The notes under the pieces are model-generated. The model saw nothing but the letters and a program-made list of their open reading frames with translations, searched no databases and had not been told where the DNA came from. A stretch of 64,000 bases of DNA from Dyella caseinilytica (GTDB taxonomy: Bacteria > Pseudomonadota > Gammaproteobacteria > Xanthomonadales > Rhodanobacteraceae), in the NCBI RefSeq assembly GCF_016865235.1, contig NZ_CP064030.1:2666001-2730000 (forward strand), read 5' to 3'. The position numbers and the translations under genes were made by a program. The stretch's first letter is position 1, and every line of letters starts with the position of its first letter. Below are positions 18,616 through 26,810 of this stretch, piece by piece.

Positions 18616-18675
18616 CCCTAACGCCTGACTTAAGCGGCGCGCGGATAGCGCGTCCGCTTGGATGATTAGTTAGGC
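18616..18675 (-). repeat. attC site 2
   Basis: Far core CCCTAAC (18616-18622), gene-side core GTTAGGC (18669-18675), arms GCCTGACTTAAGCGG / CCGCTTGGATGA. Confidence 0.88.
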
Positions 18676-18676
18676 T

Positions 18677-18925
18677 TCAGTCGAAGCCATACTCCTCGAC
18701 CCAATTGTCTTTGTCTAGTTGATGCTCTGCTAAATAAAAACCCTCTGTTTCGTCGTCAACCTCCGGATCAATGATCTTTGGGTGGTCGCGAAAGCCGGGC
18801 TGACCTTTGAGCCGCTCGATTGCAGCGTGAGCAGCATCTGCTGAGCGATAGACACCAATAAATTTGATGTCCTCTTGCTCGGGAGCTATTCCATTCAAAT
18901 GCTGGACAATGAATACGATTTCCAT
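18677..18925 (-). CDS. DUF7336-like small protein (integron cassette)
   Basis: 82 residues from the ATG at 18925, which lies six bases after the attC core. The pattern EDIKFIGVYRSADAAHAAIE, then QPGFRDHP, then LDKDNWVEEYGFD is shared with a family of short stand-alone proteins found in many bacteria (DUF7336 as I recall it); the function is unknown. The longer frame to 18967 starts inside the attC and is rejected. The stop lies two bases from the attC core. Confidence 0.65.
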   Translation of the reverse strand: MEIVFIVQHLNGIAPEQEDIKFIGVYRSADAAHAAIERLKGQPGFRDHPKIIDPEVDDETEGFYLAEHQLDKDNWVEEYGFD

Positions 18926-18928
18926 GTT

Positions 18929-19019
18929 GCCTAACGCTTGAGTTAACCGGCTGCGGCCGGCGTGCACAGCATACTTCTGCGATCAACACGCCGCAGTCCG
19001 GTTGAACGAATAGTTAGGC
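18929..19019 (-). repeat. attC site 1 (long form)
   Basis: Far core GCCTAAC (18929-18935), gene-side core GTTAGGC (19013-19019). At 91 bp it is the longest site, with extended arms GAGTTAACCGGCTGCGGC / CGCCGCAGTCCGGTTGAAC. Confidence 0.88.
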
Positions 19020-19415
19020 CGCACTGCCGTCAAAGCTGAGTCGAGCGGCGGCTGGACAAAGGAAAGCAAGAACTGCTGCGACCACAAAGAGGGCCAAAAC
19101 GTCGCCGTATAGATGGCCCATATTCTCGGGGGCGCTAAATGACTGTACCGTCATGATGGCGCCATGAACAACGCTCGACCAAATTGCAAAAGATATGAGG
19201 CTGATGTGCCGTGTGGGATCTTTGGCCGCGAGAAACAAGAAAATACCCAGCGTGGCATAGATTCCGATAATCATTTGAAGATAGTGCGATTGGCCTACAT
19301 ACCACGACCAACCACTAGGCCATACAACTGTGAGCGGGTAGACACCGAAGATAAAGACGAGACCAATGGCGCGCAGAGCGAATTGCAAATACCGCAGACG
19401 TGTCGCGTTGTCCAT
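19014..19415 (-). CDS. DUF6632-like membrane protein (first integron cassette)
   Basis: 133 residues with four predicted membrane helices (about 12-30, 46-64, 73-92, 106-122). Segments LRYLQFALRAIGLVFIFG and MIIGIYATLGIFLFLAA match a family of small bacterial membrane proteins (DUF6632 as I recall). Function unknown. An AAGGAGAG ribosome site precedes the ATG at 19415, so this gene has its own translation signal. It is closest to the array leader and should be the best expressed cassette. The TAA stop is part of the attC core. Confidence 0.68.
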   Translation of the reverse strand: MDNATRLRYLQFALRAIGLVFIFGVYPLTVVWPSGWSWYVGQSHYLQMIIGIYATLGIFLFLAAKDPTRHISLISFAIWSSVVHGAIMTVQSFSAPENMGHLYGDVLALFVVAAVLAFLCPAAARLSFDGSAA

Positions 19416-19468
19416 GGAACCTCTCCTTGCGGCAAGATGATATTTCTAAGCGTCGAGCGCCTCTGTGG

Positions 19469-19570
19469 CCTAACTCCAATTCGACCCCAAAATGATGTGT
19501 TACAAAGCGCGAAGCCCGGAGCCAGCCCACTCTTCCGACTAGAATATCTTTAAAAATTCAAAGATTTACC
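19469..19570 (-). promoter_or_regulatory. Array 5' edge: candidate attI core and low-GC leader
   Basis: A GTTAGGC core (19469-19475, minus strand) precedes the first cassette, but the bases on its other side do not form an attC arm, so this is either an attI remnant or a decayed attC. The adjoining 19530-19600 is very AT-rich and could hold the promoter for the array (for example TTTGAA and TATTCT boxes on the minus strand). Confidence 0.35.
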
Positions 19571-19636
19571 AAAAAGAAAAGCCAAATGACACATCGCCCT
19601 GCTCCGTGTTTATACGACAAATCCGCCCCATAGAAA

Positions 19637-19663
19637 ATTACACCCTCAAAATGAGGGTGTAAT
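19637..19663 (-). terminator. Probable terminator of hutU
   Basis: A perfect 12-bp stem ATTACACCCTCA/TGAGGGTGTAAT with a 3-base loop lies 28 bases after the hutU stop, followed on the minus strand by TTTC (the last stem T plus three). The T tract is short. Confidence 0.55.
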
Positions 19664-19691
19664 GATTTAGCGATGGTTTGTGGTCGATGAT

Positions 19692-21362
19692 TCAAATCAT
19701 CGGCAATTTAAGCCCCTGCTCCTTCGCACACTGCACAGCAATGTCATAACCCGCATCGGCATGACGCATTACGCCGGTACCCGGGTCGTTCCACAGCACG
19801 CGTGCAATGCGCTTGTCTGCCGCTTCGGTACCGTCGCACACGATCACTACGCCGCTGTGCTGGCTATAGCCCATGCCGACGCCGCCGCCGTGGTGCAGGC
19901 TGACCCAGGTGGCGCCGCCGGCCACGTTGAGCATGGCGTTGAGCAGCGGCCAATCGGATACGGCGTCGCTGCCGTCTTTCATCGCTTCGGTTTCGCGGTT
20001 GGGGCTGGCGACGGAGCCGGAGTCGAGATGGTCTCGGCCGATGACGACTGGTGCTTTCAGTTCGCCCTTGCGCACCATTTCATTGAACGCGAGGCCGAGC
20101 TTGTGGCGCTGACCCAGGCCAACCCAGCAGATGCGCGCCGGCAGGCCCTGGAAGCTGATGCGTTGTTCGGCCATATCCAGCCAGTTGTGCAAATGCGGAT
20201 CGTCGGGGATCAGCTCCTTCACTTTGGCATCAGTCTTGAGGATGTCTTCCGGATCGCCGGAGAGCGCCACCCAGCGGAACGGACCCACGCCGCGGCAGAA
20301 CAGCGGGCGCACGAAAGCGGGCACGAAGCCGGGGAAATCGAAGGCATTGGCGCAACCTTCATCCTTCGCCATCTGGCGGATGTTGTTGCCATAGTCGAAG
20401 GTGGGAATGCCCTGCGCGTGGAAGGCGAGCATGGCTTCCACGTGCTTCTTCATGGACTTCTTGGCGGCATCGCGGGTGCCGTTCGGGTCGCTCTTGCGGC
20501 GCTCGAACCACTGTTCCACCGTCCAGCCTTGCGGCAGGTAGCCGTTGACCGGATCGTGCGCGCTGGTCTGGTCGGTGACGGCATCGGGCTTCACGTCGCG
20601 ACGCACGAGTTCAGGCAGGATGTCGGCGGCGTTGCCGAGCAGCGCGATGGATTTGGCTTCACCCGCCTTGGTGTATTTCTCGATGCGCGCCAGCGCGTCA
20701 TCGATATCGGTGGCTTGCTCATCGACATAACGTGTCTTGAGGCGGAAATCGATGCTCTTCTGTTGGCATTCGATATTGAGTGAACAGGCGCCGGCGAGCG
20801 TGGCGGCCAGCGGCTGCGCACCACCCATGCCGCCGAGGCCTGCAGTAAGAATCCACTTGCCCTTGAGGCTGCCGTTGTAATGCTGGCGACCCATTTCGAC
20901 GAAGGTTTCGTAGGTACCCTGCACGATGCCCTGAGAGCCGATGTAGATCCAGGAACCGGCCGTCATCTGGCCGTACATCATCAGGCCTTTGCGATCGAGC
21001 TCGTTGAAGTGTTCCCAGTTGGCCCAGGCCGGCACGAGGTTGGAATTGGCGATCAGCACGCGGGGCGCGTCCGGATGGGTGGGAAACACACCGACCGGCT
21101 TGCCGGATTGCACCAGCAGGGTTTCATCGTCATTGAGATCGCGCAGGGCACGCAGGATGGCATCGAAGCACTCCCAGTTGCGCGCGGCGCGGCCGATGCC
21201 GCCATACACCACCAGCTCCGCGGGGTTTTCCGCCACGGCCGGGTCCAGGTTGTTCTGGAGCATGCGGTAAGGCGCTTCGGTGAGCCAGCTCTTACAGCTC
21301 AGGGCCGTGCCGTGCGGGGCGCGGATGGTGCGAGTGGTGTCGATGCGGGTGGGGGCGTTCAT
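19692..21362 (-). CDS. hutU: Urocanate hydratase
   Basis: 556 residues, the normal length for HutU, which converts urocanate to imidazolonepropionate in cytosolic histidine degradation using tightly bound NAD+. The NAD-binding segment is GLGGMGGAQPLA; other conserved parts are IYIGSQGIVQGTYETF, QTSAHDPVNGYLP and GMGYSQHSGVVIVCDGTEAA with the essential cysteine region. The ATG at 21362 has AGGTATT upstream and matches family starts; the frame to 21383 is not needed. Its pathway partners hutF and hutI lie 24-30 kb away in this window; hutH is not seen. Confidence 0.97.
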   Translation of the reverse strand: MNAPTRIDTTRTIRAPHGTALSCKSWLTEAPYRMLQNNLDPAVAENPAELVVYGGIGRAARNWECFDAILRALRDLNDDETLLVQSGKPVGVFPTHPDAPRVLIANSNLVPAWANWEHFNELDRKGLMMYGQMTAGSWIYIGSQGIVQGTYETFVEMGRQHYNGSLKGKWILTAGLGGMGGAQPLAATLAGACSLNIECQQKSIDFRLKTRYVDEQATDIDDALARIEKYTKAGEAKSIALLGNAADILPELVRRDVKPDAVTDQTSAHDPVNGYLPQGWTVEQWFERRKSDPNGTRDAAKKSMKKHVEAMLAFHAQGIPTFDYGNNIRQMAKDEGCANAFDFPGFVPAFVRPLFCRGVGPFRWVALSGDPEDILKTDAKVKELIPDDPHLHNWLDMAEQRISFQGLPARICWVGLGQRHKLGLAFNEMVRKGELKAPVVIGRDHLDSGSVASPNRETEAMKDGSDAVSDWPLLNAMLNVAGGATWVSLHHGGGVGMGYSQHSGVVIVCDGTEAADKRIARVLWNDPGTGVMRHADAGYDIAVQCAKEQGLKLPMI

Positions 21363-21581
21363 CGGAATACCTGCGACTGCCATGGGGAAAGACCCCCATT
21401 ATGGTCGTCCCGTTTCATGGTCGCCAACTGCAGTGCGGCAAAGTCGGGGGATTCGGAGATAGACGTAGCAAAGATGCATGCTCAGTGGGCCACCGCAGAC
21501 TCACCTGTGTTTGTTGATAGATTTGGGTTGATTTGCGCGAAGCTTGCGGACTTAAAGCCGCTAACAAGCCCGACTCGGCCA

Positions 21582-21658
21582 AGCCGTCATTCCGGCGAAG
21601 GCCGGAATCCACGCTCCGTACTTGCCATGGATTCTGGCCTTCGCCGGAATGACGGCTT
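21582..21658. repeat. Palindromic repeat pair (class GGCGAAGGCC)
   Basis: Two facing copies of a REP-like palindrome, GTCATTCCGGCGAAGGCC and its inverse, separated by 16 bases. It belongs to a family found at eight places in the window. Confidence 0.8.
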
Positions 21659-21811
21659 GAGACATCTCAAGGGTTTTGTCAGTCCCCTACGCCCTGCCTT
21701 TGAATCGATGTAACCCGCCGAGATCTTCGCGCGAATCACACGACAACGCGGCTGTACTGGAGGAAGATGGCCCAGGGATGGCCGGCGTCTCGTCGAAGAG
21801 GATCCGCTTGC

Positions 21812-22921
21812 ATGAATGTACCGTCCGAATTCCCTCCTTCCGCCGCATCATCAGATGGCAAGGCTCCCCTCAGTAACCGGAGCGTGTTGCTGCGCTTTGC
21901 GCTGATTGGCGCCGTGCTTCTGCTGACTGTGTTCGCCTTTGGCTATGTGGGCGGTTGGCTGGCACCATCGCGGCTCACGGCACAGCGGATGATCAATCAG
22001 CTCCAGGCCAACGCGGGTGTGTTTCCGGGTTATCGTCGCAACCACGCCAAAGGCGTATGCGTCGCAGGCTATTTCGACAGCAGTGGCCAGGCACAGACGT
22101 TTTCAGCAGCGCAAGTGTTCGCACCCGGCCGCACTCCTATCGTTGGGCGCTTTGCCATTCCCGGCGGTAATCCTTATGCACCCGACGGCAGCGTACCGAT
22201 CCGCAGCATGGCGTTGCGTTTCAGTCAGGCGAACGGCCAACAATGGCGTACGGGCATGAACAGCATGCCGGTGTTTCCAGTCGCAACACCACAAGCGTTC
22301 TTCGAACAATTGCAGGCCCAGCAACCCGACCCGGCGACGGGCAAGCCGAATCCGGCCAAGATTGCTGCCTTCTTTGCTGCGCATCCGGAAACAGCAGCCT
22401 TCCTCGCGTGGGTGAAAACGGCGAAACCATCGGCCAGCTTCGCCACGGAAAGCTATTGGAGCTTGAATGCGTTCGTCCTTGTCGACGCGAATGGCGAGAA
22501 GCATGCGGTGCGCTGGCGCATGGTGCCGGAGAATGGTGAAACCGCCACTGGCGGCAGCGACCCCAATTACCTGGATGCCGATCTGACGCAACGGCTTGCG
22601 CAAGGCCAACAGCGTTGGCACCTGATTATCACGCTGGCTAGTCCCGGCGATCCCACCAACGACGCCACCAAGACATGGCCCGCGGATCGCCGTGAGATCG
22701 ACGCTGGCACCTTGGTACTCACCAGCACCACGCCACAGGAAAGCGGCGCATGCCGCGATATCAACTACGACCCGCTGGTCTTGCCTGATGGCATTCAAGC
22801 CTCGGACGATCCGCTCCTGCCCGCACGCTCAGCCGCCTACGCCACCTCGTATCTGCGCCGCACCAGCGAAGAGGCGCATCTGCCCGGCACCGCTACCAGC
22901 CAGACGGAGGCCAAGCGATGA
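21812..22921 (+). CDS. Membrane-anchored catalase-family peroxidase (SrpA-like)
   Basis: 369 residues. One N-terminal membrane helix (about 25-47) is followed by a compact catalase fold with RRNHAKGVCVAGYF (distal His) and, late, RSAAYATSYLRR, where the Tyr is the proximal heme ligand. It lacks the C-terminal extension of classical catalases. Such proteins are heme peroxidases/catalases facing the periplasm. The ATG at 21812 has AGAGGA upstream. Its end overlaps the next gene by ATGA, and the pairing with a cytochrome b561 is known for this family, suggesting electron supply from the membrane. Confidence 0.88.
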   Translation: MNVPSEFPPSAASSDGKAPLSNRSVLLRFALIGAVLLLTVFAFGYVGGWLAPSRLTAQRMINQLQANAGVFPGYRRNHAKGVCVAGYFDSSGQAQTFSAAQVFAPGRTPIVGRFAIPGGNPYAPDGSVPIRSMALRFSQANGQQWRTGMNSMPVFPVATPQAFFEQLQAQQPDPATGKPNPAKIAAFFAAHPETAAFLAWVKTAKPSASFATESYWSLNAFVLVDANGEKHAVRWRMVPENGETATGGSDPNYLDADLTQRLAQGQQRWHLIITLASPGDPTNDATKTWPADRREIDAGTLVLTSTTPQESGACRDINYDPLVLPDGIQASDDPLLPARSAAYATSYLRRTSEEAHLPGTATSQTEAKR

Positions 22922-23460
22922 CACGCTCGACGACACAATTCGTGCTTGCCGCACGCGTGCTGCATTGGCTGATGGCGGCGATGATCCTGTCGATGTTGTT
23001 TATCGGCATCGGTATGGTCGCTTCCGTATCCGAACGGCACGAATGGCTGATTCACATTCACAAGCCACTGGGCATCGCGATACTGCTGCTCGCCGTGGTG
23101 CGCCTGATCGTGCGCCTGCGCAATCCACCGCCGCCGCTGCCAGCCGATCTGCCCGCCATCCAGAAGTTCGCCGCGCATGCATCGCACTGGCTGCTGTACG
23201 TGTTGATGCTGGTGATACCGCTGGTCGGCTGGGCCATGCTATCGGCGGGCGGCTATCCAGTGATGCTCAGTGATTCCCTGCGCCTACCACCGATTTTCCC
23301 GGCCAGTGCCGCCGCATTCGCCATTTTTCGGCATGCACACGCATGGCTGGCGATGCTGCTGTTTCTGACCTTTCTCGCACATCTTGGTGCTGCGCTTTAT
23401 CACGGTTTGATTCGCAGAGATGGCGTGCTGTCCAGCATGATCGGCACAAGACGCAGGTAG
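22918..23460 (+). CDS. Cytochrome b561-family protein
   Basis: 180 residues with four membrane helices and the expected heme-ligand histidines in RVLHWLMA, IHIHKPLG, HASHWLLYVL and FRHAHAWLAM. Proteins of this group carry two b hemes and move electrons across the inner membrane. Translation is coupled to the upstream catalase-like gene by the ATGA overlap. Probably the redox partner of that peroxidase. Confidence 0.88.
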   Translation: MTRSTTQFVLAARVLHWLMAAMILSMLFIGIGMVASVSERHEWLIHIHKPLGIAILLLAVVRLIVRLRNPPPPLPADLPAIQKFAAHASHWLLYVLMLVIPLVGWAMLSAGGYPVMLSDSLRLPPIFPASAAAFAIFRHAHAWLAMLLFLTFLAHLGAALYHGLIRRDGVLSSMIGTRRR

Positions 23461-23480
23461 CGGGTGAATATCAGTGGCAC

Positions 23481-23518
23481 CTCAACCCATTAGCGCTACT
23501 TCGCGCTAATGGGTTGAG
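23481..23518. repeat. 16-bp perfect hairpin over the 3' end of the TPR gene
   Basis: CTCAACCCATTAGCGC pairs with GCGCTAATGGGTTGAG around a TACTTC loop. It lies between the convergent cytochrome b and TPR genes, and the TPR stop codon (23496-23498) falls at the loop. No T tract follows, so terminator activity is uncertain. Confidence 0.7.
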
Positions 23519-25136
23519 CCGATGACGCAGACCCGGCCTGCGTCAGCAATTCATGCATATGATCGATCTGCCATTTCATCCGCGGATCATTGCTGAAGTG
23601 CGCCAAGAAATACTGGTAAGTGTCTTGCAAACCTACACGTGGCTGGTTTTCTTGAATGGTGGCCCGTATCACCCATCCGCCCGGACTGTCGGGGTATTTC
23701 CGGATAATACGATCCGCAATGTCCCAAGCTTTATCCCATTCGTGCGTTTGATTCGTATAGATGTTGCCGAGCATACCCAGCACCTCATCATCGTCGGGAT
23801 TGATGGCGAGCGCGGTTTCGAGATCCTGCACGCCACGCCGGGTGTCACCCGTGTAAACGTACGCGTAACCGCGTGCTTGGTAGTTGCCCGCGTCCTTGGG
23901 TGCCTCTGCAATCAGTTTATTGGCTTCATCCATTGCCATCTGCCGCTCACCAACCAGCGCCAATTGCGCCACACGCTGCTGGCGGAGTCGCTCTGTCTTC
24001 GTCTCGAAGCGCATAGCCTCGGAAAGATAGACTACGGCCATAGACGCTGCGCCTTGATCAGCCGCCGTACGGCCAACGACAGCAAGCTCTCGGCTATTTG
24101 CCAACTCATCTAGCGCTGAGGGGAAGTTGAAAGCTTGCGGGGGCGGCGCACAGTCACAGCCACCCGCGTTGGCTTGATACTGCGCGACGGCATTTTTCTC
24201 GATCCACAACAACGGATTCTGGTTCGCGTGCTTTACGGCGGCATCAGCCACACGTTGCATGGTTTCAAGCGAGCCAAACCATTGCGGCTGCATCAGCCAC
24301 ATCATCTGGGCGTAAATGGACCAGTTAGCGGGATCAACACGCAACCCGAGAGCGATTGCTTGTCTGGCGTACCCCTCCCCAAACGCGAGACCCGCCGCGT
24401 GAATCATTGCGACGTAAACGGGTGTAATGCGGGGGTTTAAGCTGATCGCGTGTCGTAAATCTGCATCGGCCTGCCGCAGGAGACGCCCCATCGCATCCAT
24501 CTTGTCTTGCGACGTATCCCGCGCAAACTTTCCACCGCGCTGTTCATGTGCCATGGCTACGTACGCATAACCGCTTGCCGCGTAGGCATAGGCGCTGTTT
24601 GGCGACCCCCGCTTCCAGGCATCAAGCAACTCGCGAGTCGCGAAAGAACCATCATCGAAAGCATTAATGAAAATGTGATCAAGCTGGCCACGCGCGTCAG
24701 GCTGCGTCATCTGCGCATGCAACGCCTCATCCATGCGGCGATCCAACTCGGCTGTCTTGCCTTGTTCGATGAGGTCTTTAACTTCGCCAAAACTGATCGT
24801 CGGCTGGAAGCGATAGTGGCAATACGCGACAACGGCATCGTGTGTCCAATGGCTGCCAGGTGGATCCGGGTACGCCAGGCAGCGCTGCAGCGGATCGGAC
24901 TGCTTTTCTGCATTACGCACAGCCGAGGCAAAAGCCGGGATGTCCTCGCTAAAGATGCCGTTTATGGGGCGGGCATGACGCGCTTGGGCAACCGGGTGAT
25001 GAATCGGAGCCGGGATCGCTGAGGCCACCGGTGCAACGGAAAGCGCTGTCGCGCCAGCATGAAGATAAAGATATACAGCCCCCAACACCAACACCCCCGC
25101 CAAGCCCGCGAGCAGCGCTTTCTTCCGAAAAGTCAT
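23496..25136 (-). CDS. Membrane-anchored TPR protein (possibly DUF4034-related)
   Basis: 546 residues with one N-terminal membrane segment (about 8-28) and a large periplasmic part. The C-terminal third has TPR-like pairs, e.g. AGNYQARGYAYVYTGDTRRG and VLGMLGNIYTNQTHEWDKAWDIADRII, and the middle has ADADLRHAISLNPRITPVYVAMIHAAG. Similar proteins occur in xanthomonads, some annotated DUF4034; the function is unknown. The start at 25136 gives a good signal-anchor; the frame to 25268 is longer but lacks support. Confidence 0.65.
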   Translation of the reverse strand: MTFRKKALLAGLAGVLVLGAVYLYLHAGATALSVAPVASAIPAPIHHPVAQARHARPINGIFSEDIPAFASAVRNAEKQSDPLQRCLAYPDPPGSHWTHDAVVAYCHYRFQPTISFGEVKDLIEQGKTAELDRRMDEALHAQMTQPDARGQLDHIFINAFDDGSFATRELLDAWKRGSPNSAYAYAASGYAYVAMAHEQRGGKFARDTSQDKMDAMGRLLRQADADLRHAISLNPRITPVYVAMIHAAGLAFGEGYARQAIALGLRVDPANWSIYAQMMWLMQPQWFGSLETMQRVADAAVKHANQNPLLWIEKNAVAQYQANAGGCDCAPPPQAFNFPSALDELANSRELAVVGRTAADQGAASMAVVYLSEAMRFETKTERLRQQRVAQLALVGERQMAMDEANKLIAEAPKDAGNYQARGYAYVYTGDTRRGVQDLETALAINPDDDEVLGMLGNIYTNQTHEWDKAWDIADRIIRKYPDSPGGWVIRATIQENQPRVGLQDTYQYFLAHFSNDPRMKWQIDHMHELLTQAGSASSAQPISAK

Positions 25137-25295
25137 AATGCGTCCTTTGCATGGTCCCCTGCGGGAAGATATAGCAAACATGCCAAGAGCTGTCGCCTGC
25201 CAGACGGCGATCCTGTAACGACGCCCTGTCGTGAGGCATCCATGGTGATGCCCCATCAGCATACTCAAGGGTCACTCGCCGCCTGCCTGTGTAAT

Positions 25296-26681
25296 TCAAT
25301 GTGCGCAGTGGTTTGTCTGGAACAACCATGCTTCTGCCGCATTCAGCACCGCATCGGTTTTCGAATCGGAGGCGTCGACAGGTTGGTCCGGTGCAATCTT
25401 TTCGCCATAGACATGACCGTTGCGGTCAAGATCAATGGATGTTGCCAGGATGATCATGCTTCCATCCGGCAACGGGAAATCCACACTCGACGTCGTGAGG
25501 CCAGCGGTCGGCGCGCCAAACGAACGCGTATTGGCACGCCCTCGAAGCGAAATGGCCATGACTTCGCCGGAGCTGGCCGTATGCTCGCCGGTGAGCACCG
25601 CCACGCTTGCATGGCTGAGATCCGGTCCCTTCGGGACATTGCCCTTCATGCCGTAACCCACCTGCCACGCGGTCAGTCGACCCTGCGCGTCGCGAAAGCT
25701 GCCCAGCGTATCGCCACCCAGTAGCGGCCCCAATCCAGCCAGCATGGGGGCCATGCTTCCACCCGTATTGGATCGAAGATCCACCACCCAGCCACAGCGA
25801 ACTTGCGGTGCCAGCTTGGTGATGGCCTGCACCATGTCGTCTGCAAAAGATTCGCGCGCCTGCGGATCTTTTCCGTTGTATCCGGGCATCGATATATAAC
25901 CCACCCCGTTTGGCTTCAGTTCCACAACGGAAGGCGATTGCGGGCCGCCTTGTGTGCTGAGCAACTCGGCAAGCGATGGCTCCTGGAAGTAGCTGTGATG
26001 GTCGTCAAGATCGGCAAGCAACGCGCGAATTGCCGGGTAGACATCCTGTGACACCTTTGCATTCGCCGCCATGGCCCGGATTTGCGGCTCAACCGTCGCC
26101 CAATCGACCTTGCTCGTGTTGAACGCATACTCACGAACGATGGTGATCGCCTTGTCCAGCACGAGTTGCGGCGGCACTTCCACAATCGGCGCCGCGGCAA
26201 TCAGGCGTATGTGCTCAGCGTCCACCGTGCCGTTGCCATGCAGCACCACGCCATAGCTCAAGCGTGTGGCAGCACTGGGCACGCCGATCTGAATCTGGCG
26301 TTGTGCCGATGTGACATCGCCCAGCACGGGAACCCGGTCGGAACTGATGAAGCCCAACGATCCATTCGGCCCGTACATCGCCAGGAAAATCGTCACGCCT
26401 TTATCGGCATTGCGCGTCGACAAATCAGCCTGCAGTGAAACCATTTTTCCACGGTAAGGCGCAGCATCGCTCACCGCCATGACTACGCCGGACATGTCGC
26501 TCTGCGCGCTGCTCGACGTAACACTGGCTTTGGCGCCTTGCGCAGTGGTCGGATCACCGGTGCCCTGAACCTGGTAGCCGGTCTTTGCACCGCTTTGTAT
26601 CCAAGACACGGGCGCTGTCTGTGCCTGCGCCAAGGCCAGCCCCAGACTCGCCAGCAACGCCAACATCACCTTCATCTTCAT
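25296..26681 (-). CDS. S41-family peptidase (tail-specific protease-like), exported
   Basis: 461 residues with a signal peptide (about 1-20, ending AQA). An N-terminal beta-sandwich of about 140 residues (possible carbohydrate-binding-like domain) precedes an S41 catalytic core: DDHHSYF, GYISMPGYNG, GWVVDLRSNTGGSM and VAVLTGEHTASSGEVMAISLRG, where the Ser in ASSGE is the nucleophile; the typical Lys partner is not obvious. A PDZ domain is not seen. Periplasmic serine protease of unknown target. Confidence 0.82.
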   Translation of the reverse strand: MKMKVMLALLASLGLALAQAQTAPVSWIQSGAKTGYQVQGTGDPTTAQGAKASVTSSSAQSDMSGVVMAVSDAAPYRGKMVSLQADLSTRNADKGVTIFLAMYGPNGSLGFISSDRVPVLGDVTSAQRQIQIGVPSAATRLSYGVVLHGNGTVDAEHIRLIAAAPIVEVPPQLVLDKAITIVREYAFNTSKVDWATVEPQIRAMAANAKVSQDVYPAIRALLADLDDHHSYFQEPSLAELLSTQGGPQSPSVVELKPNGVGYISMPGYNGKDPQARESFADDMVQAITKLAPQVRCGWVVDLRSNTGGSMAPMLAGLGPLLGGDTLGSFRDAQGRLTAWQVGYGMKGNVPKGPDLSHASVAVLTGEHTASSGEVMAISLRGRANTRSFGAPTAGLTTSSVDFPLPDGSMIILATSIDLDRNGHVYGEKIAPDQPVDASDSKTDAVLNAAEAWLFQTNHCAH

Positions 26682-26810
26682 GACGATCCCTGGGCACGAA
26701 AGTGGGCCACGCTAACGTGTCGCCGCTACGCAGGCAAGACAGCGAACGGCACGGGTATTGATGTCCGAAAACGGCGAGTTTCCAGCCGGCAACAGTGCTA
26801 GCCTGCGCGC

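Larger units (their letters stand above)
14943..19475 (-). mobile_element. Integron gene-cassette array without integrase (CALIN)
   Basis: Nine attC sites separate nine short minus-strand genes, each gene with its attC on its 3' side. The sites are 56-91 bp, related in sequence, and share the arms TTAAGCGGC / GCTTGGATGA (plus-strand reading) with outer cores RYYYAAC and GTTAGGC. The array order on the minus strand is: DUF6632, DUF7336-like, DUF6624, ABM, HIT, NTF2-like, VOC, DUF1330, cupin. The cassette-array 5' edge is a GTTAGGC core at 19469-19475. No tyrosine recombinase (IntI) is encoded within the window. Confidence 0.9.

Noticed and set aside
19680..20783. 367-residue open frame on the plus strand
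   Set aside because: Exactly antisense to hutU, which is well conserved; its residues (Ala/Val/His-rich) are a typical high-GC shadow pattern.
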